From Herbidospora yilanensis (lineage in GTDB: Bacteria > Actinomycetota > Actinomycetes > Streptosporangiales > Streptosporangiaceae), in contig NZ_BBXE01000017.1 of assembly GCF_001570565.1 (NCBI RefSeq), positions 186,001-250,000 of the forward strand: a stretch of 64,000 bases of DNA. The letters run 5' to 3'. The notes under the pieces were generated by a model. That model was given only the letters and a program-made list of their open reading frames with translations, was not told where the DNA came from and did no database searches. This document shows, piece after piece, positions 26,031 to 35,254 of this stretch. Position numbers and translations under genes: made by a program. How positions within the stretch are numbered: the first letter of the stretch is position 1; each line of letters opens with the position of its first letter.

Positions 26031-26915
26031 ATGCCGCCTGTCCACGGAGCCGGCGAGGATGTCCGCGCCTCCGGCCCGACCGCGCTGCGCATGCTCGTCG
26101 GCGCGCAGCTCCGGGAACTGCGGGAGACGCGGCAGATCACCCGCGAAGACGCCGGCTTCGCCATCCGGGCCTCCGCGTCGAAGATCAGCCGCATGGAGAC
26201 GGGCCAGGCCACCTTCAAGCCCCGCGACGTGGCCGACCTGCTCACCCTCTACGGCGTCACCGATGACAGGGAACGGTCGTCGATCATGATCCTGGCCGGA
26301 CGGGCCAACGAGCCGAGCTGGTGGCATCCGCTGCGCGAGGTCGTACCCCACTGGTTCGAGGCCTGCCTCGGCCTGGAGCAGGACGCGGCGCTGATCCGCA
26401 CGTACGAGATCCAGTTCGTCCCCGGCCTCCTCCAGACCCCCGCCTACGCCCGCGCGGTCGTCTCCCACGCCCACCGCGTCTACGACCAGGACCAGGTCGC
26501 CAAGCGCGTCGAGCTGCGGATGCGGCGGCAGCGGATCCTGGTCGGGAACTCCCCGGTGAAACTGTGGGCGGTCGTCGACGAGGCGGCCCTGCGGCGCACG
26601 GTCGGCGGCCCGGCCGTGATGCGCGAGCAACTGCGCCACCTCGACGAGATGAACCGGCTGCCGAACGTGACCGTCCAGGTGGTCCCCCTGGAATCCGGCT
26701 ACGTCTCCCGCGGGATCGGGCCGGTCACCCTGCTGCGGCTGGCCCAGGGCGCCCTGCCCGACGTGGTCTACCTGGAGCGGCTCGGCGACGCGCAGTACCT
26801 GACCAAGGACCACGAGGTGCAGCCCTACCTGCACCTGCTCAACGAGGCCGGCACCGAGGCGGAGCCGGCCACCGCGACGAGCGGGATCCTGCGGCGCTGC
26901 ATAGCGGATCTCTAG
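26031..26915 (+). CDS. XRE-family regulator with DUF5753 domain
   Basis: 294 residues. The helix-turn-helix is at about 22-75 (LRELRETRQITREDAGFAIRASASKISRMETG). DUF5753 follows, with its usual WWHPLREVVPHWFEACLGLEQDA and EIQFVPGLLQTPAYARAV segments. These proteins are very abundant in actinomycetes and often pair with a small DUF397 protein; none is adjacent here. The ATG at 26031 is chosen over in-frame starts at 25965 and 25977 because GGGGGA precedes it. It is convergent with the DUF574 methyltransferase, the stops sharing 4 nt. Confidence 0.88.
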   Translation: MPPVHGAGEDVRASGPTALRMLVGAQLRELRETRQITREDAGFAIRASASKISRMETGQATFKPRDVADLLTLYGVTDDRERSSIMILAGRANEPSWWHPLREVVPHWFEACLGLEQDAALIRTYEIQFVPGLLQTPAYARAVVSHAHRVYDQDQVAKRVELRMRRQRILVGNSPVKLWAVVDEAALRRTVGGPAVMREQLRHLDEMNRLPNVTVQVVPLESGYVSRGIGPVTLLRLAQGALPDVVYLERLGDAQYLTKDHEVQPYLHLLNEAGTEAEPATATSGILRRCIADL

Positions 26916-27700
26916 GGCTTGCGGGCCACGCCCACCAGCGCGTCGACCGCTGAGGGCGGGCCGAAGGGGTCGGGGTCGGGCCGCCACTGGGTGATCGGCA
27001 CGATGCCCGGCTCGACCAGGTCGAGGCCGTCGAAGAAGCGGCTGAACTCCTCAAGGTTCCGCAGCGTGTACGGCGCTCCGGCCCCCTCGTTGAGGTCGTC
27101 CTGGGCCTTGTCGAGGGCCGCGCCCGTCACCACGTTGGAGCCGTCCCACAGGGCCAGGTAGCTGCCGGAGGGCAGCGGCTCCAGCAGGGTGCGGACGATG
27201 TCGTAGGGGCCCTCGTCGGGGCCCACATAGCCGAGGATGCCCATCAGCATCAGGGCCACCGGGCGGTCGAAGTCGAGCGACTTGGCCGCGCCGGCCAGGA
27301 TGCGGGCGGGGTCGCGCAGGTCGGCGTCCATGTAGTCGGTCACGCCCTCGCGTGTGCCGACGAGCAGGGCGCGGGCGTGGGAGAGCACGAGGGGGTCGTT
27401 GTCGACGTACACGACCCGGGCCTTCGGGTTGACGCGCTGGGCCAGGTCGTGGGTGTTGTCGACCGTCGGCAGGCCGGTGCCGATGTCGAGGAACTGGTCG
27501 ACGCCCTCGGCGCTGACGTGGCGGACGATGCGGGACAGCAGGTAACGCGACAACCGGGCGATGGCCACGATGTCGGGGAACGCCGTGGCGAACTGGTCGC
27601 CCGCCACCCGGTCAACCTCGTAGTGGTCTTTGCCGCCCAGCCAGTAGTTCCACATCCGGGCCGAATGGGGGACGGTCGTGTCGATCTTGGGGTCGTTCAC
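26912..27700 (-). CDS. DUF574-type SAM-dependent methyltransferase
   Basis: 262 residues. The family start (TTVPHSARMWNYWLGGKDHYEVDR), the SAM loop FLDIGTGLPT and acidic VYVDNDPLVL are clear. The family occurs in many copies in actinomycetes, with unknown substrates, often beside XRE-DUF5753 regulators as here. The GTG start is preceded by CAGGAG. It is convergent with the XRE gene. Confidence 0.9.
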   Translation of the reverse strand: MNDPKIDTTVPHSARMWNYWLGGKDHYEVDRVAGDQFATAFPDIVAIARLSRYLLSRIVRHVSAEGVDQFLDIGTGLPTVDNTHDLAQRVNPKARVVYVDNDPLVLSHARALLVGTREGVTDYMDADLRDPARILAGAAKSLDFDRPVALMLMGILGYVGPDEGPYDIVRTLLEPLPSGSYLALWDGSNVVTGAALDKAQDDLNEGAGAPYTLRNLEEFSRFFDGLDLVEPGIVPITQWRPDPDPFGPPSAVDALVGVARKP

Positions 27701-27920
27701 CGGTGCTCCTGTCAGGTCGGCTCCCCAAGAACCTACTGTTTTCAGACGGTTTTAACTGGTGTCCGGATATTTCCCGATGGCCGCGGCGAACGGGCACTTT
27801 CGTACTCAGTGCCATCAGGGCCAGACCCAGCAGCATCAGTACGGAGATGACAAGAAGTGCCGCGATCGCCATCGCCAGGATCGATGCGAGCATGGCGGCG
27901 ACACCCAGTAGCTCGATCAT
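27612..27920 (-). CDS. Possible small membrane protein (uncertain)
   Basis: An ATG at 27920 opens a frame whose first 39 residues are strongly hydrophobic (ELLGVAAMLASILAMAIAA...). This would form one long TM helix followed by a basic tail. No Shine-Dalgarno sequence is seen, the GC-rich third-position bias fades after about 45 codons, and the frame runs 89 nt into the methyltransferase gene. It may be a real small protein or chance. The rest of the 27701-27955 gap holds only the methyltransferase promoter. Confidence 0.3.
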   Translation of the reverse strand: MIELLGVAAMLASILAMAIAALLVISVLMLLGLALMALSTKVPVRRGHREISGHQLKPSENSRFLGSRPDRSTGERPQDRHDRPPFGPDVELLAGRQRPLRG

Positions 27921-27955
27921 GCGGCCGTTTTGCCCGGTATGACCATTCTCATTCC

Positions 27956-28900
27956 TTACTCAGGGGCGAGGTCGGAACCCCCCAGGACGTCCAGCCGCCG
28001 GAAGATCACACCCTCGCGCAGCGCCCAGGGACAGATCTCCAGCGACGGCACCTGGAACAGGTCCATCGTCGCATCCGCCACGAGTGCGCCCGCCAGCAAC
28101 TGCCCGGCCCGGCCCGCCGACACCCCCGGCAGGGCGGCCCGGCGGTCGGCGGTCATCTCGCCCATCCGCGCGGCCCACGTCGAGACCGCCTCGTGGCCGA
28201 GGTTGCGGCGGACGTAGTGGCCCTCGCTCGACGGCGCGGCCCCGGCCATCCTGGCCAGTTGCTTGAAGGTCTTGGAGGTCGCCACGGCGTGGTCGGGGGG
28301 ACCGTAGCGGGTCACGTCGCCGACGCGGCGGCCGATCTCGGTCCGGACGTGGCGGCGCAGGGCGCGGATCTCCTCGGGGCCGGGCGGGTCTCCGGTGAAC
28401 CAGTCGCGGGTCAGCCGCCCGGCCCCCAGGGGCAGCGAGACGGCCGCGTCGGGGGCCTCGTCGATGCCGGAGGCGATCTCCAGGGAGCCGCCGCCGATGT
28501 CGAGCACGAGCAGGCGGCCGGACGACCAGCCGTACCAGCGCCGGACCGCCAGGAAGGTCAGCCGGGCCTCCTCGGCGCCCGACAGGACCTGGATGTCGAC
28601 CTGGGTCTGGCCCTTGATCTCGGCGAGCACCTCCTCGCCGTTGCGGGCCTCGCGCACGGCGGAGGTGGCGAAGGCCACGAGGTCCTCACACCCCTTGTCC
28701 TCGGCGAAGCGCAGCGCCTCCTCGACGAAGTCGCGGAGCTTGGCGGCGCCCTCCGGGGAGAGGTGGTGGTCGTCGATGTGTTCGGCGAGTCTCATGTCGA
28801 CCTTGTGGGAGAACGCCGGCTGGGGGCGGGCCCCACGGTGTGCGTCCATCACGAGGAGATGCACCGTGTTGGAACCCACGTCGAGGACACCTAGTCGCAT
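27956..28900 (-). CDS. Ppx/GppA exopolyphosphatase-like phosphatase
   Basis: 314 residues. The actin-like ATPase fold motifs are present: [14 protein letters not shown] at the start, [13 protein letters not shown], and [11 protein letters not shown]. This length without an HD extension matches the short actinobacterial Ppx proteins, which hydrolyse polyphosphate or (p)ppGpp. The ATG at 28900 is unambiguous. The CGNR gene ends 66 nt upstream on the same strand, so co-transcription is possible. Confidence 0.9.
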   Translation of the reverse strand: MRLGVLDVGSNTVHLLVMDAHRGARPQPAFSHKVDMRLAEHIDDHHLSPEGAAKLRDFVEEALRFAEDKGCEDLVAFATSAVREARNGEEVLAEIKGQTQVDIQVLSGAEEARLTFLAVRRWYGWSSGRLLVLDIGGGSLEIASGIDEAPDAAVSLPLGAGRLTRDWFTGDPPGPEEIRALRRHVRTEIGRRVGDVTRYGPPDHAVATSKTFKQLARMAGAAPSSEGHYVRRNLGHEAVSTWAARMGEMTADRRAALPGVSAGRAGQLLAGALVADATMDLFQVPSLEICPWALREGVIFRRLDVLGGSDLAPE

Positions 28901-28966
28901 GCCCCTGACGGTATCGCCCTTTGCGGAACGTTCCTGTCGTCGTTACCCCGTCGGAATGACGAAAAG

Positions 28967-29509
28967 TCACACTCTCGCCCTGAAAGCAGCGGTTTTCGTA
29001 CGATTTTGGCACGCCGTGGAGCAGAAGCGGCGGGTGCCGTTGCGGGAGACGTCCACGAAGACCCGGTCGCAGCGATCGGCCGTGCAGACCCCCAGACGGT
29101 CGCGGAACTCCCCGCCCAGCACGATCGCGAGCGCGGTGGCCCCGGACGCGGCCCAGTTGGCCGCCCAGGTGCCGGTCGTGCCGTGGAAGTGGAGATGCCA
29201 GGGCTCGCCGTCGTGCCCGCTGAGGTGGGGGCGGGCGTCGGTGGCGTCGAGCACGCGGTTGATCACGGCGCAGGCGTGGTCGAGGTCGCCGGAGAAGGCC
29301 GCGCGCAGGTCGGCGGCGTAGCCGGCCAGCTCGGCGACGTCGGACTCGGGGATCTCGCCGCGCTCGCGCAGCGCCGCGGCCACCTCGGCGGCCAGTTCGG
29401 GCCCGGACGGCACGGCGTAGGGCCGCCCCCGCCGCTCCCCCGGGGTCAGCACGTTCACCAGGCTCACGAACATGGCCACAACGGCGTCGGTGTGACTGTT
29501 GAAGTTCAC
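28967..29509 (-). CDS. CGNR zinc-finger transcriptional regulator
   Basis: 180 residues. The C-terminal zinc finger is CTADRCDRVFVD...RFCSTACQNR, with four cysteines and the CxNR end that names the family. The N-terminal ABATE domain (NSHTDAVVAMFVSLVNVLTPGERRGRPY) senses an unknown ligand. A longer frame starts at ATG 29548, but those 13 codons have non-coding composition and would hold an operator copy, so I use the GTG at 29509. It is divergent from the methyltransferase at 29581 and probably regulates it. Confidence 0.82.
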   Translation of the reverse strand: MNFNSHTDAVVAMFVSLVNVLTPGERRGRPYAVPSGPELAAEVAAALRERGEIPESDVAELAGYAADLRAAFSGDLDHACAVINRVLDATDARPHLSGHDGEPWHLHFHGTTGTWAANWAASGATALAIVLGGEFRDRLGVCTADRCDRVFVDVSRNGTRRFCSTACQNRTKTAAFRARV

Positions 29510-29514
29510 TTGAC

Positions 29515-29567
29515 CAGTTACATCCTTCGTGATTACGGTAACTGACATAAGCCTAGACGACAGTTAC
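29515..29567. promoter_or_regulatory. Three CAGTTAC operators spaced exactly 23 bp
   Basis: CAGTTAC at 29515-29521 (+), its complement GTAACTG at 29538-29544, and CAGTTAC at 29561-29567 (+). Centres lie at 29518, 29541 and 29564. The array fills the divergent promoter between the CGNR regulator and the methyltransferase, so one protein could control both. Confidence 0.65.
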
Positions 29568-29580
29568 AAGGGAGATGGCC

Positions 29581-30345
29581 GTGACACTCACCCGTGACCA
29601 CGCCCGGCAGTGGCTCGACCGCTGGGACCGCCAGCAGGAGGGCTACCACCCCGCCCGCGAGGAGCGCTTCGCGACCCTGATCGACGCCGTCGTGGAGTCG
29701 GCGGGGCGGCCCGATCCGCTCGTCCTGGACCTCGGCTGCGGGCCCGGGTCGCTCGGCGTCCGGCTCAGGGAGCGGCTGCCGGCGGCGACCGTGGTCGGCT
29801 TCGACACCGACCCGCTGCTCACCGCGCTCGGGCGGGCCGCCTACGACGGGCTCCGGTTCGTCGACGCCGACCTGCGCGTCCCGGGGTGGAGCGCGGCCGC
29901 GGGGCTGCCCCGCCTCGCTGACGCCGCGGTCAGCACGACCGCGCTCCACTGGCTCCCGGACGGGCCCCTGACCGGCCTCTACCGGGAGCTGGCCACGGTG
30001 CTGCGGCCAGGCGGGGTGTTCCTCAACGGCGACCAGATGGCCTCCCCTGACGGCACCCGCCTGGCCGCGCTCGAGCGCGCCCTGGCCGGCCGTGCCACCG
30101 ACCGGCGGTTTCCCGAGGGACGCCCGGAGAACTGGGCCGACTGGTGGACGGCGGTGGAGCGGGACCCCGTGCTCACCGCCCTCCACGCCGACCGCGAGAA
30201 GCGCCGCGAGATGGCCGCGCACCACGGCTCGGAGTCGCTCCACCTGGAGACCCACGTGACCGCGCTGACCAAGGCGGGCTTCGCCGAGATCGGCACGGTG
30301 TGGCAGGAGGGCGACGACCGGCTGCTCTGCGCGTTCCTCCCGTAG
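29581..30345 (+). CDS. SAM-dependent methyltransferase, trans-aconitate type
   Basis: 254 residues. Motif I is VLDLGCGPGSLGVRL, acidic FDTDPLL, and STTALHWLPDG follows, as in trans-aconitate and small-molecule methyltransferases. The GTG at 29581 has GGGAG 6 nt upstream; the ATG at 29575 directly abuts that sequence and is less likely. It is probably regulated by the divergent CGNR protein. The substrate is unknown. It is convergent with the pca operon end. Confidence 0.8.
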   Translation: MTLTRDHARQWLDRWDRQQEGYHPAREERFATLIDAVVESAGRPDPLVLDLGCGPGSLGVRLRERLPAATVVGFDTDPLLTALGRAAYDGLRFVDADLRVPGWSAAAGLPRLADAAVSTTALHWLPDGPLTGLYRELATVLRPGGVFLNGDQMASPDGTRLAALERALAGRATDRRFPEGRPENWADWWTAVERDPVLTALHADREKRREMAAHHGSESLHLETHVTALTKAGFAEIGTVWQEGDDRLLCAFLP

Positions 30346-30357
30346 TCACCCGCTGTT

Positions 30358-31509
30358 TCAGACCGTCCCGGTGTAGTTGAGGGCCAGCTCCGCCGCCGCG
30401 GCCTCGGAGGTCGCGATGCGGTGGAGCTGGGCGAGCTGGAGCCGGGTGTCGTAGTCGGACTGGCCGGGCGCCAGGTGCAGCATCGTGGTCATGAACCAGG
30501 AGAAGTGCTCGGCCCGCCAGACCCGCCGCAGGCAGATGTCGCCGTAGTCGTCGAGCAGGTCGTCCCTGCCGGTACGCCGCCAGTGCTCCAGCGCCCGCGC
30601 CAGCACCACCACGTCGGCGACGGCCAGGTTGAGGCCCTTGGCGCCCGTCGGCGGCACGATGTGGGCGGCGTCGCCGGCCAGGAACAGGCGGCCGTGGCGC
30701 ATCGGCTCGGTGACGAAGCTGCGCATCGGGGTGACGGCCTTGGCGGTGATCGGGCCACGGGCCAGCTTCCAGTCGCCGTCGATCGCGAACCGCAGGTCGA
30801 GTTCGTCCCAGATCTGCTCGTCGGCCCACTCGGCGGGGTCGGTGTCGTTGGGGACCTGGAGATAGAGGCGGCTGACCGTCGGGGAGCGCATGCTGTGCAG
30901 CGCGAAGCCGCGCGGGGAGTGGGCGTAGATGAGCTCGTCGGTCGAGGGGGCGACGTCGGCCAGCACGCCGAGCCACGAGTAGGGGTAGTCGGCCTCGTAG
31001 ACCCGGCCCGACGGCACGGCGGCCCGCGAGATGCCGTGGAAGCCGTCGGCCCCCACGACGAAGTCGCAGGTCAGCGTCTTCTCCTGGCCCTCGTGGCGGT
31101 AGGTGACGTAGCCGTCGCCGATGCCGGTCGCCTGGGCCTCGAACAGGAGCGGGCCGCCCTCGTCGAGCTGGAGGGCGACCAGGTCCTTCACGATCTCGGT
31201 CTGGGCGTAGATCATGACGGTGCTGCCGCCGGTCAGGGCCGGGAAGTCGAGGCGGTGGGCCCGGCGGTCGAACCGCAACTCGATGCCGTTGTGCGGGAGC
31301 CCCTCGCGGTCCATGCGCGCGCCCGCGCCGCAGTCGCGCAGCGCGTCGACCGTGCCCTGTTCGAGCATGCCGGCGCGCTGGCGCTGCTCGACGTAGGCGC
31401 GGTCGCGGCTCTCCAGCACGACGGAGTCGATCCCGGCGTTGTGCAGCATCCGGGCCAGCAGCAGGCCCGCCGGGCCGCCGCCGATGATCGCGACCGTGGT
31501 GTGGGTCAT
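30358..31509 (-). CDS. pobA: 4-hydroxybenzoate 3-monooxygenase
   Basis: 383 residues, the usual length. FAD-binding GGGPAGLLLARML is at the N-terminus, the second FAD motif is GDAAHIVPPTGAKGLNLAV (about 285), and the DG motif is VVGADGFHG. It converts 4-hydroxybenzoate to protocatechuate with NAD(P)H and O2. It is the last gene of the pca operon and overlaps pcaL by 4 nt (ATGA), so substrate entry and ring cleavage are expressed together. No separate PobR is nearby. Confidence 0.93.
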   Translation of the reverse strand: MTHTTVAIIGGGPAGLLLARMLHNAGIDSVVLESRDRAYVEQRQRAGMLEQGTVDALRDCGAGARMDREGLPHNGIELRFDRRAHRLDFPALTGGSTVMIYAQTEIVKDLVALQLDEGGPLLFEAQATGIGDGYVTYRHEGQEKTLTCDFVVGADGFHGISRAAVPSGRVYEADYPYSWLGVLADVAPSTDELIYAHSPRGFALHSMRSPTVSRLYLQVPNDTDPAEWADEQIWDELDLRFAIDGDWKLARGPITAKAVTPMRSFVTEPMRHGRLFLAGDAAHIVPPTGAKGLNLAVADVVVLARALEHWRRTGRDDLLDDYGDICLRRVWRAEHFSWFMTTMLHLAPGQSDYDTRLQLAQLHRIATSEAAAAELALNYTGTV

Positions 31510-32606
31510 TCCAGGCTCCCTAGCGTGCGTTGGGCGACGGCGAACGCGGCGTTGGCGGCCGGGACGCCGCAGTAGATCGCGGTCTGGAGGAGGACTTCCT
31601 TGATCTCGTCCGGCGTGAGACCGTTGCGGATCGCGGCTCTGACGTGCATGGCCAGCTCGTCGAGGTGGCCGCCCGCGACCAGTGCGGTGAGGGTGACGCA
31701 GCTCCGGGTCCGGCGGTCCAGACCCGGGCGGGTCCAGATCTCGCCCCAGGCGTAGCGGGTGATCAGGTCCTGGAAGTCGGCGGTGAGGCCGGTGGTGTTC
31801 GCGACCGCCCGGTCGACGTGCTCGTCGCCCAGCACGGCCCGGCGCACCGCCATCCCGTCGACCTGGGGCAGGTGGGCGCGCATCGCCGCGACCACGGCGC
31901 CCGGCCGCTCGACCGGGGCCAGGTGGGCGGCGCCGGGGAGCTCGTGGAGGGCCGCGCCCGGGATGCCGTCGGCCAGTTCCCGCGCCACGGCCGGTGGGAC
32001 GGCGGGGTCGTCGCGGCCCGCGATGACGAGGGTCGGGGCGGTGACGGCCGGGAGTTCGGCCCGGACGTCGTAACCCGCCAGGGCCTCGCAGCACGCGGCG
32101 TAGCCCTCGTCGGCGACGGCCAGCAGGTCGTCGATCATGGCCTGGGCGGCGGCCTTGTCGGCGTTCCCGGTGAACCAGCGGCCCCACGCCAGGTCGGCGA
32201 GGGCCCGGGTGCCCTCGTTCCGGACCAGCGCCGAGCGTTCGTGCCAGCTCTCCTCGGTGCCGAACTTGGCGGCCGAGCAGACCATCGTCAGGGAGAGCAC
32301 CCGGTCGGGGTGCCGCAGCGCCAGCCACGCGCCGATCGCGCCGCCCAGGGAGATCCCGCCGTAGTGGAAGGCGTGCGCCCCCACCGCGTCGGCGACGCCG
32401 GCGACGAGCGTGGCCAGCGACTCCATCGAGGTCGCTCCCGGGACGACCGCGGAGCCGCCGTGGCCGGGGAGGTCGTACCGGACGACCCTGAAGTGCCGCG
32501 ACAGGGCGGCGGCCTGGGCGTCCCAGACGCGGAGCGAGGTGCCCAGGGACGGGCCGAGGATCAGCGCGGGCGCGTGCGCGGGCCCGTCAACGCGGAAGTT
32601 CAACAT
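31506..32606 (-). CDS. pcaL: Fused 3-oxoadipate enol-lactonase / 4-carboxymuconolactone decarboxylase
   Basis: 366 residues. Residues 1-245 form an alpha/beta hydrolase (nucleophile in YGGISLGGAIG; acid in AGRDDPAVP; His in GAAHLAPVERP), the PcaD enol-lactonase. Residues about 250-366 are a carboxymuconolactone decarboxylase, PcaC (LDRRTRSCVTLTALVAGGHLDELAMHVRAA). The fusion called PcaL is known in actinomycetes. It joins two consecutive steps. Its first 20 nt lie within the end of pcaB. Confidence 0.92.
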   Translation of the reverse strand: MLNFRVDGPAHAPALILGPSLGTSLRVWDAQAAALSRHFRVVRYDLPGHGGSAVVPGATSMESLATLVAGVADAVGAHAFHYGGISLGGAIGAWLALRHPDRVLSLTMVCSAAKFGTEESWHERSALVRNEGTRALADLAWGRWFTGNADKAAAQAMIDDLLAVADEGYAACCEALAGYDVRAELPAVTAPTLVIAGRDDPAVPPAVARELADGIPGAALHELPGAAHLAPVERPGAVVAAMRAHLPQVDGMAVRRAVLGDEHVDRAVANTTGLTADFQDLITRYAWGEIWTRPGLDRRTRSCVTLTALVAGGHLDELAMHVRAAIRNGLTPDEIKEVLLQTAIYCGVPAANAAFAVAQRTLGSLE

Positions 32607-33945
32607 CGGCGATCTCCTTGAGGCGACGGTCGAGAGCTCGATCGACGAGTTCCCCGGCCGCGCCGGTATAGCCGGTCGGGTCGAAGAGCCCGGCGTCGAG
32701 CCGGATCACGCCCGGCCGGGCCGCGCCCGGTCGCCGGTCTTCCTCGTGGGACGCGGCACTCTCCGATCGCTCACCTATTTCGACGGATATCTCGGCATTC
32801 GCGCAGGCGAGCTCCAGGGCCTGCCCGAGCGGCATGCGGAGGCGGGCCGCGTCGCGGGAGGCGGTTTCGAGGAGGCCTCGCGCCGCCTTCCCGCCGATCT
32901 GCCGTGACAACGCGCCCATGACGCGTTCGGCGACGATCAGGCCGCCCGTGAGCGACAGGTTCTCCCGCATCCGGGCCGGGTGGACCCGGAGCCCGCCCGC
33001 CAGCGCGGCGGTGTGGCGGGCCGCTCCCCCGGCCAGGCGCAGCAGGGTACGGAGCGGCTCCCATTCGGCGTGCCAGGCGCCGGCCGGGCGTTCGTCCTCG
33101 GCGGCCATCGAGCCGTAGAGGGTCGCGGCGAGGGCCGGGGCCTGGCGGGCGCAGGCGGCGACCAGGGTGGCGTGGACGGGGTTGCTCTTGTGCGGCATCG
33201 CCGACGAGCCGCCCCCGGATCCCTCGGTGAGCTCGCCGATCTCCGTCCGGGACAGGACCAGGACGTCGGCCGCGATCTTCCCGAGCGCCCCGCAGCAGAA
33301 CGCCAGCGCCCCGGCGAGGTCGGCGACCGGGGTGCGCAGCACGTGCCAGGGCAGCACCGGCGCCGCCAGCCCGACCTCGCGGGCGAACCGCTCCATGAGC
33401 GGGACCGAGAGCGTGGCCAGGGTGCCCCCGGCGCCGCCGAGCTGCGCGGGCAGGGTCACCGCGCCGAGCCGCTCGTAGGCGTCGAGCACCAGCGACCGCC
33501 ACCCCGCCGCCTTCAGGCCGAACGTCGTCGGCACGGCGTGCTGGGTGAGGGTGCGGCCGGGCATGGGGGTGTCGCGGTACTCGCGGGCCAGCTCCGCCAG
33601 CGCCCCGGCGGCCGAGGCGAGGTCGAGCAGGATCGGCCGCCGGGCCCGCGCCGCGACCAGCATGAGCGCGGTGTCCATGACGTCCTGGCTGGTCGCGCCG
33701 TCGTGGGCGCCTTCGGGCAACGCCTTGACCAGCGGGATCACCGGGTTCCCGCCGCTGTGCCCGAGGCCCGCCGGCGGCTGCTCCGCGAGCGCGGTGATGG
33801 CTTCGGCCAGGTCCGGGCGGTTCTGGGCGCGGGCCAGCGCCGCCTCCGCGTCGAGCAGGGCGCGCACCACCGCCGGGTCGGCGGTCGCCCCGTCGACGGG
33901 GGTGCCGGACCAGGCCGGGCCGAGGAGCCCGTCACCCGTGATCAC
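32587..33945 (-). CDS. pcaB: 3-carboxy-cis,cis-muconate cycloisomerase
   Basis: 452 residues. The fumarase/aspartase superfamily signature GSSAMPHKSNP is near residue 250 and the TSQDVMDTALM helix near 100. It cyclises carboxymuconate to 4-carboxymuconolactone. GTG 33945 is preceded by GGGAGG. The gene starts 14 nt after pcaG and overlaps pcaL by 20 nt. Confidence 0.92.
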   Translation of the reverse strand: MITGDGLLGPAWSGTPVDGATADPAVVRALLDAEAALARAQNRPDLAEAITALAEQPPAGLGHSGGNPVIPLVKALPEGAHDGATSQDVMDTALMLVAARARRPILLDLASAAGALAELAREYRDTPMPGRTLTQHAVPTTFGLKAAGWRSLVLDAYERLGAVTLPAQLGGAGGTLATLSVPLMERFAREVGLAAPVLPWHVLRTPVADLAGALAFCCGALGKIAADVLVLSRTEIGELTEGSGGGSSAMPHKSNPVHATLVAACARQAPALAATLYGSMAAEDERPAGAWHAEWEPLRTLLRLAGGAARHTAALAGGLRVHPARMRENLSLTGGLIVAERVMGALSRQIGGKAARGLLETASRDAARLRMPLGQALELACANAEISVEIGERSESAASHEEDRRPGAARPGVIRLDAGLFDPTGYTGAAGELVDRALDRRLKEIADVELPR

Positions 33946-33959
33946 CAGAGCCTCCCGGT

Positions 33960-34505
33960 TCAGCCCAGGTCGAGGAAGACCGTCTCGCCCTCGCCCTGGA
34001 GGCGGATGTCGAACCGGTACACCCCGTCCCGCTCGGGAGCGGCGACCAGGGTCGCGCGCCGGTCGCCGGGGAGCGACGCCAGCAGGGCGTCGCCGGCGTC
34101 CTCCAGGTAGACGCGGGTGTACAGGTGGTGCAGCAGGCCCCGGGCGAACACGCACACCGCGATGTAGGGCGCCCCGCCGGGGCGGACCGTGCGCAGCGCC
34201 CAGTGCCCGTCGAGGTCGGTCGCCACGCGGCCGAAACCGGTGAACGTGACCCCGTCGCGCCCGGCGAACGAGCCGTCGACCTCGTCGCGGCGCATCGAGC
34301 CCGGCCTCCCGTCGAGGTTCCCCGACTCGTCGGCCTGCCAGAACTCCAGCAGGGCGTCGGGGATCGGGGCGCCCGCGCCGTCGTAGACGTACCCGTGGAC
34401 GGAGATCGCGCCCGGGTGGCCCGGCGGGACCAGGTCGCCGCCGCCGCGGAAGGGCAGGGCGTAGCCGTAGAAGGGCCCCACGGTCTGCGAAGGGGTGGGT
34501 CTCAT
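33960..34505 (-). CDS. pcaG: Protocatechuate 3,4-dioxygenase alpha subunit
   Basis: 181 residues. It has the intradiol dioxygenase fold (TPSQTVGPFYGYALP at the start, GYVYDGAGAPIPDALLEFWQADE). It lacks the full iron ligand set, as alpha subunits do, and contributes to the active site wall. The ATG overlaps the pcaH stop (ATGA). Confidence 0.93.
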   Translation of the reverse strand: MRPTPSQTVGPFYGYALPFRGGGDLVPPGHPGAISVHGYVYDGAGAPIPDALLEFWQADESGNLDGRPGSMRRDEVDGSFAGRDGVTFTGFGRVATDLDGHWALRTVRPGGAPYIAVCVFARGLLHHLYTRVYLEDAGDALLASLPGDRRATLVAAPERDGVYRFDIRLQGEGETVFLDLG

Positions 34506-35254
34506 CGGCCTTCCTCCATCCAGGTCGCCGACGGGCCGTCGAGGACGATGTCCCATCTGTACCCCAGGCTCCACTCCGGCCGGGACGACTCGTGGTCGTA
34601 GGCGGCGACGAGGCGCTCGCGGGCCTTGTCGTCGGTCACCGACTGCAGGATCGGGTCGTACGGGAACAGGGGGTCGCCCGGGAAGTACATCTGGGTGACC
34701 AGGCGCTGGGCGAAGGCCGTGCCGAAGACCGAGAAGTGGATGTGGGCCGGTCGCCAGGCGTTGACGTGGTTCTTCCACGGGTAGGCGCCGGGCTTGATCG
34801 TGGTGAAGGCGTAGCGGCCGTCGGCGTCGGTCAGGCAGCGGCCGGTGCCGGTGAAGTTGGGGTCGAGCGGCGCGGGGTGCTGGTCGCGCTGGTGCGGGTA
34901 GCGGCCGGAGGCGTTGGCCTGCCAGACCTCCACCAGTTGCCCGCGCACCGGGCGGCCGTCGCGGTCGACCACCCGGCCGGTCACGGTGATGCGCTCCCCG
35001 AGCGGCTCCCCGGCGTGCTGCCGGGTGAGGTCGGCGTCGAGCGGGGTGACGTCGGCGACGCCGAAGACGGGCCCGCGCAGCTCGGTGTAGGCCTCGGGCG
35101 GGGCGACGAGCGGCCGGTGCGGGTGCCGCAGGCCGCTGGAGCGGTAGGGCGGGTAGTCGCGCGAGGGGTGGTCGCCGCCGCCGGCCTTGGCGGCGAGCTC
35201 GTGGAGCTCGGCGATCTCCCGGGAGATCGTCTCCTGGGTCAGCGGTTCAGGCAT
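34502..35254 (-). CDS. pcaH: Protocatechuate 3,4-dioxygenase beta subunit
   Basis: 250 residues. It carries the ferric iron ligands: Tyr in SGRYPHQRD and GAYPW, and two His in WRPAHIHFSVFG. With PcaG it cleaves protocatechuate between the hydroxyls to 3-carboxy-cis,cis-muconate. It overlaps pcaJ by 8 nt and pcaG by 4 nt. Confidence 0.94.
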   Translation of the reverse strand: MPEPLTQETISREIAELHELAAKAGGGDHPSRDYPPYRSSGLRHPHRPLVAPPEAYTELRGPVFGVADVTPLDADLTRQHAGEPLGERITVTGRVVDRDGRPVRGQLVEVWQANASGRYPHQRDQHPAPLDPNFTGTGRCLTDADGRYAFTTIKPGAYPWKNHVNAWRPAHIHFSVFGTAFAQRLVTQMYFPGDPLFPYDPILQSVTDDKARERLVAAYDHESSRPEWSLGYRWDIVLDGPSATWMEEGR

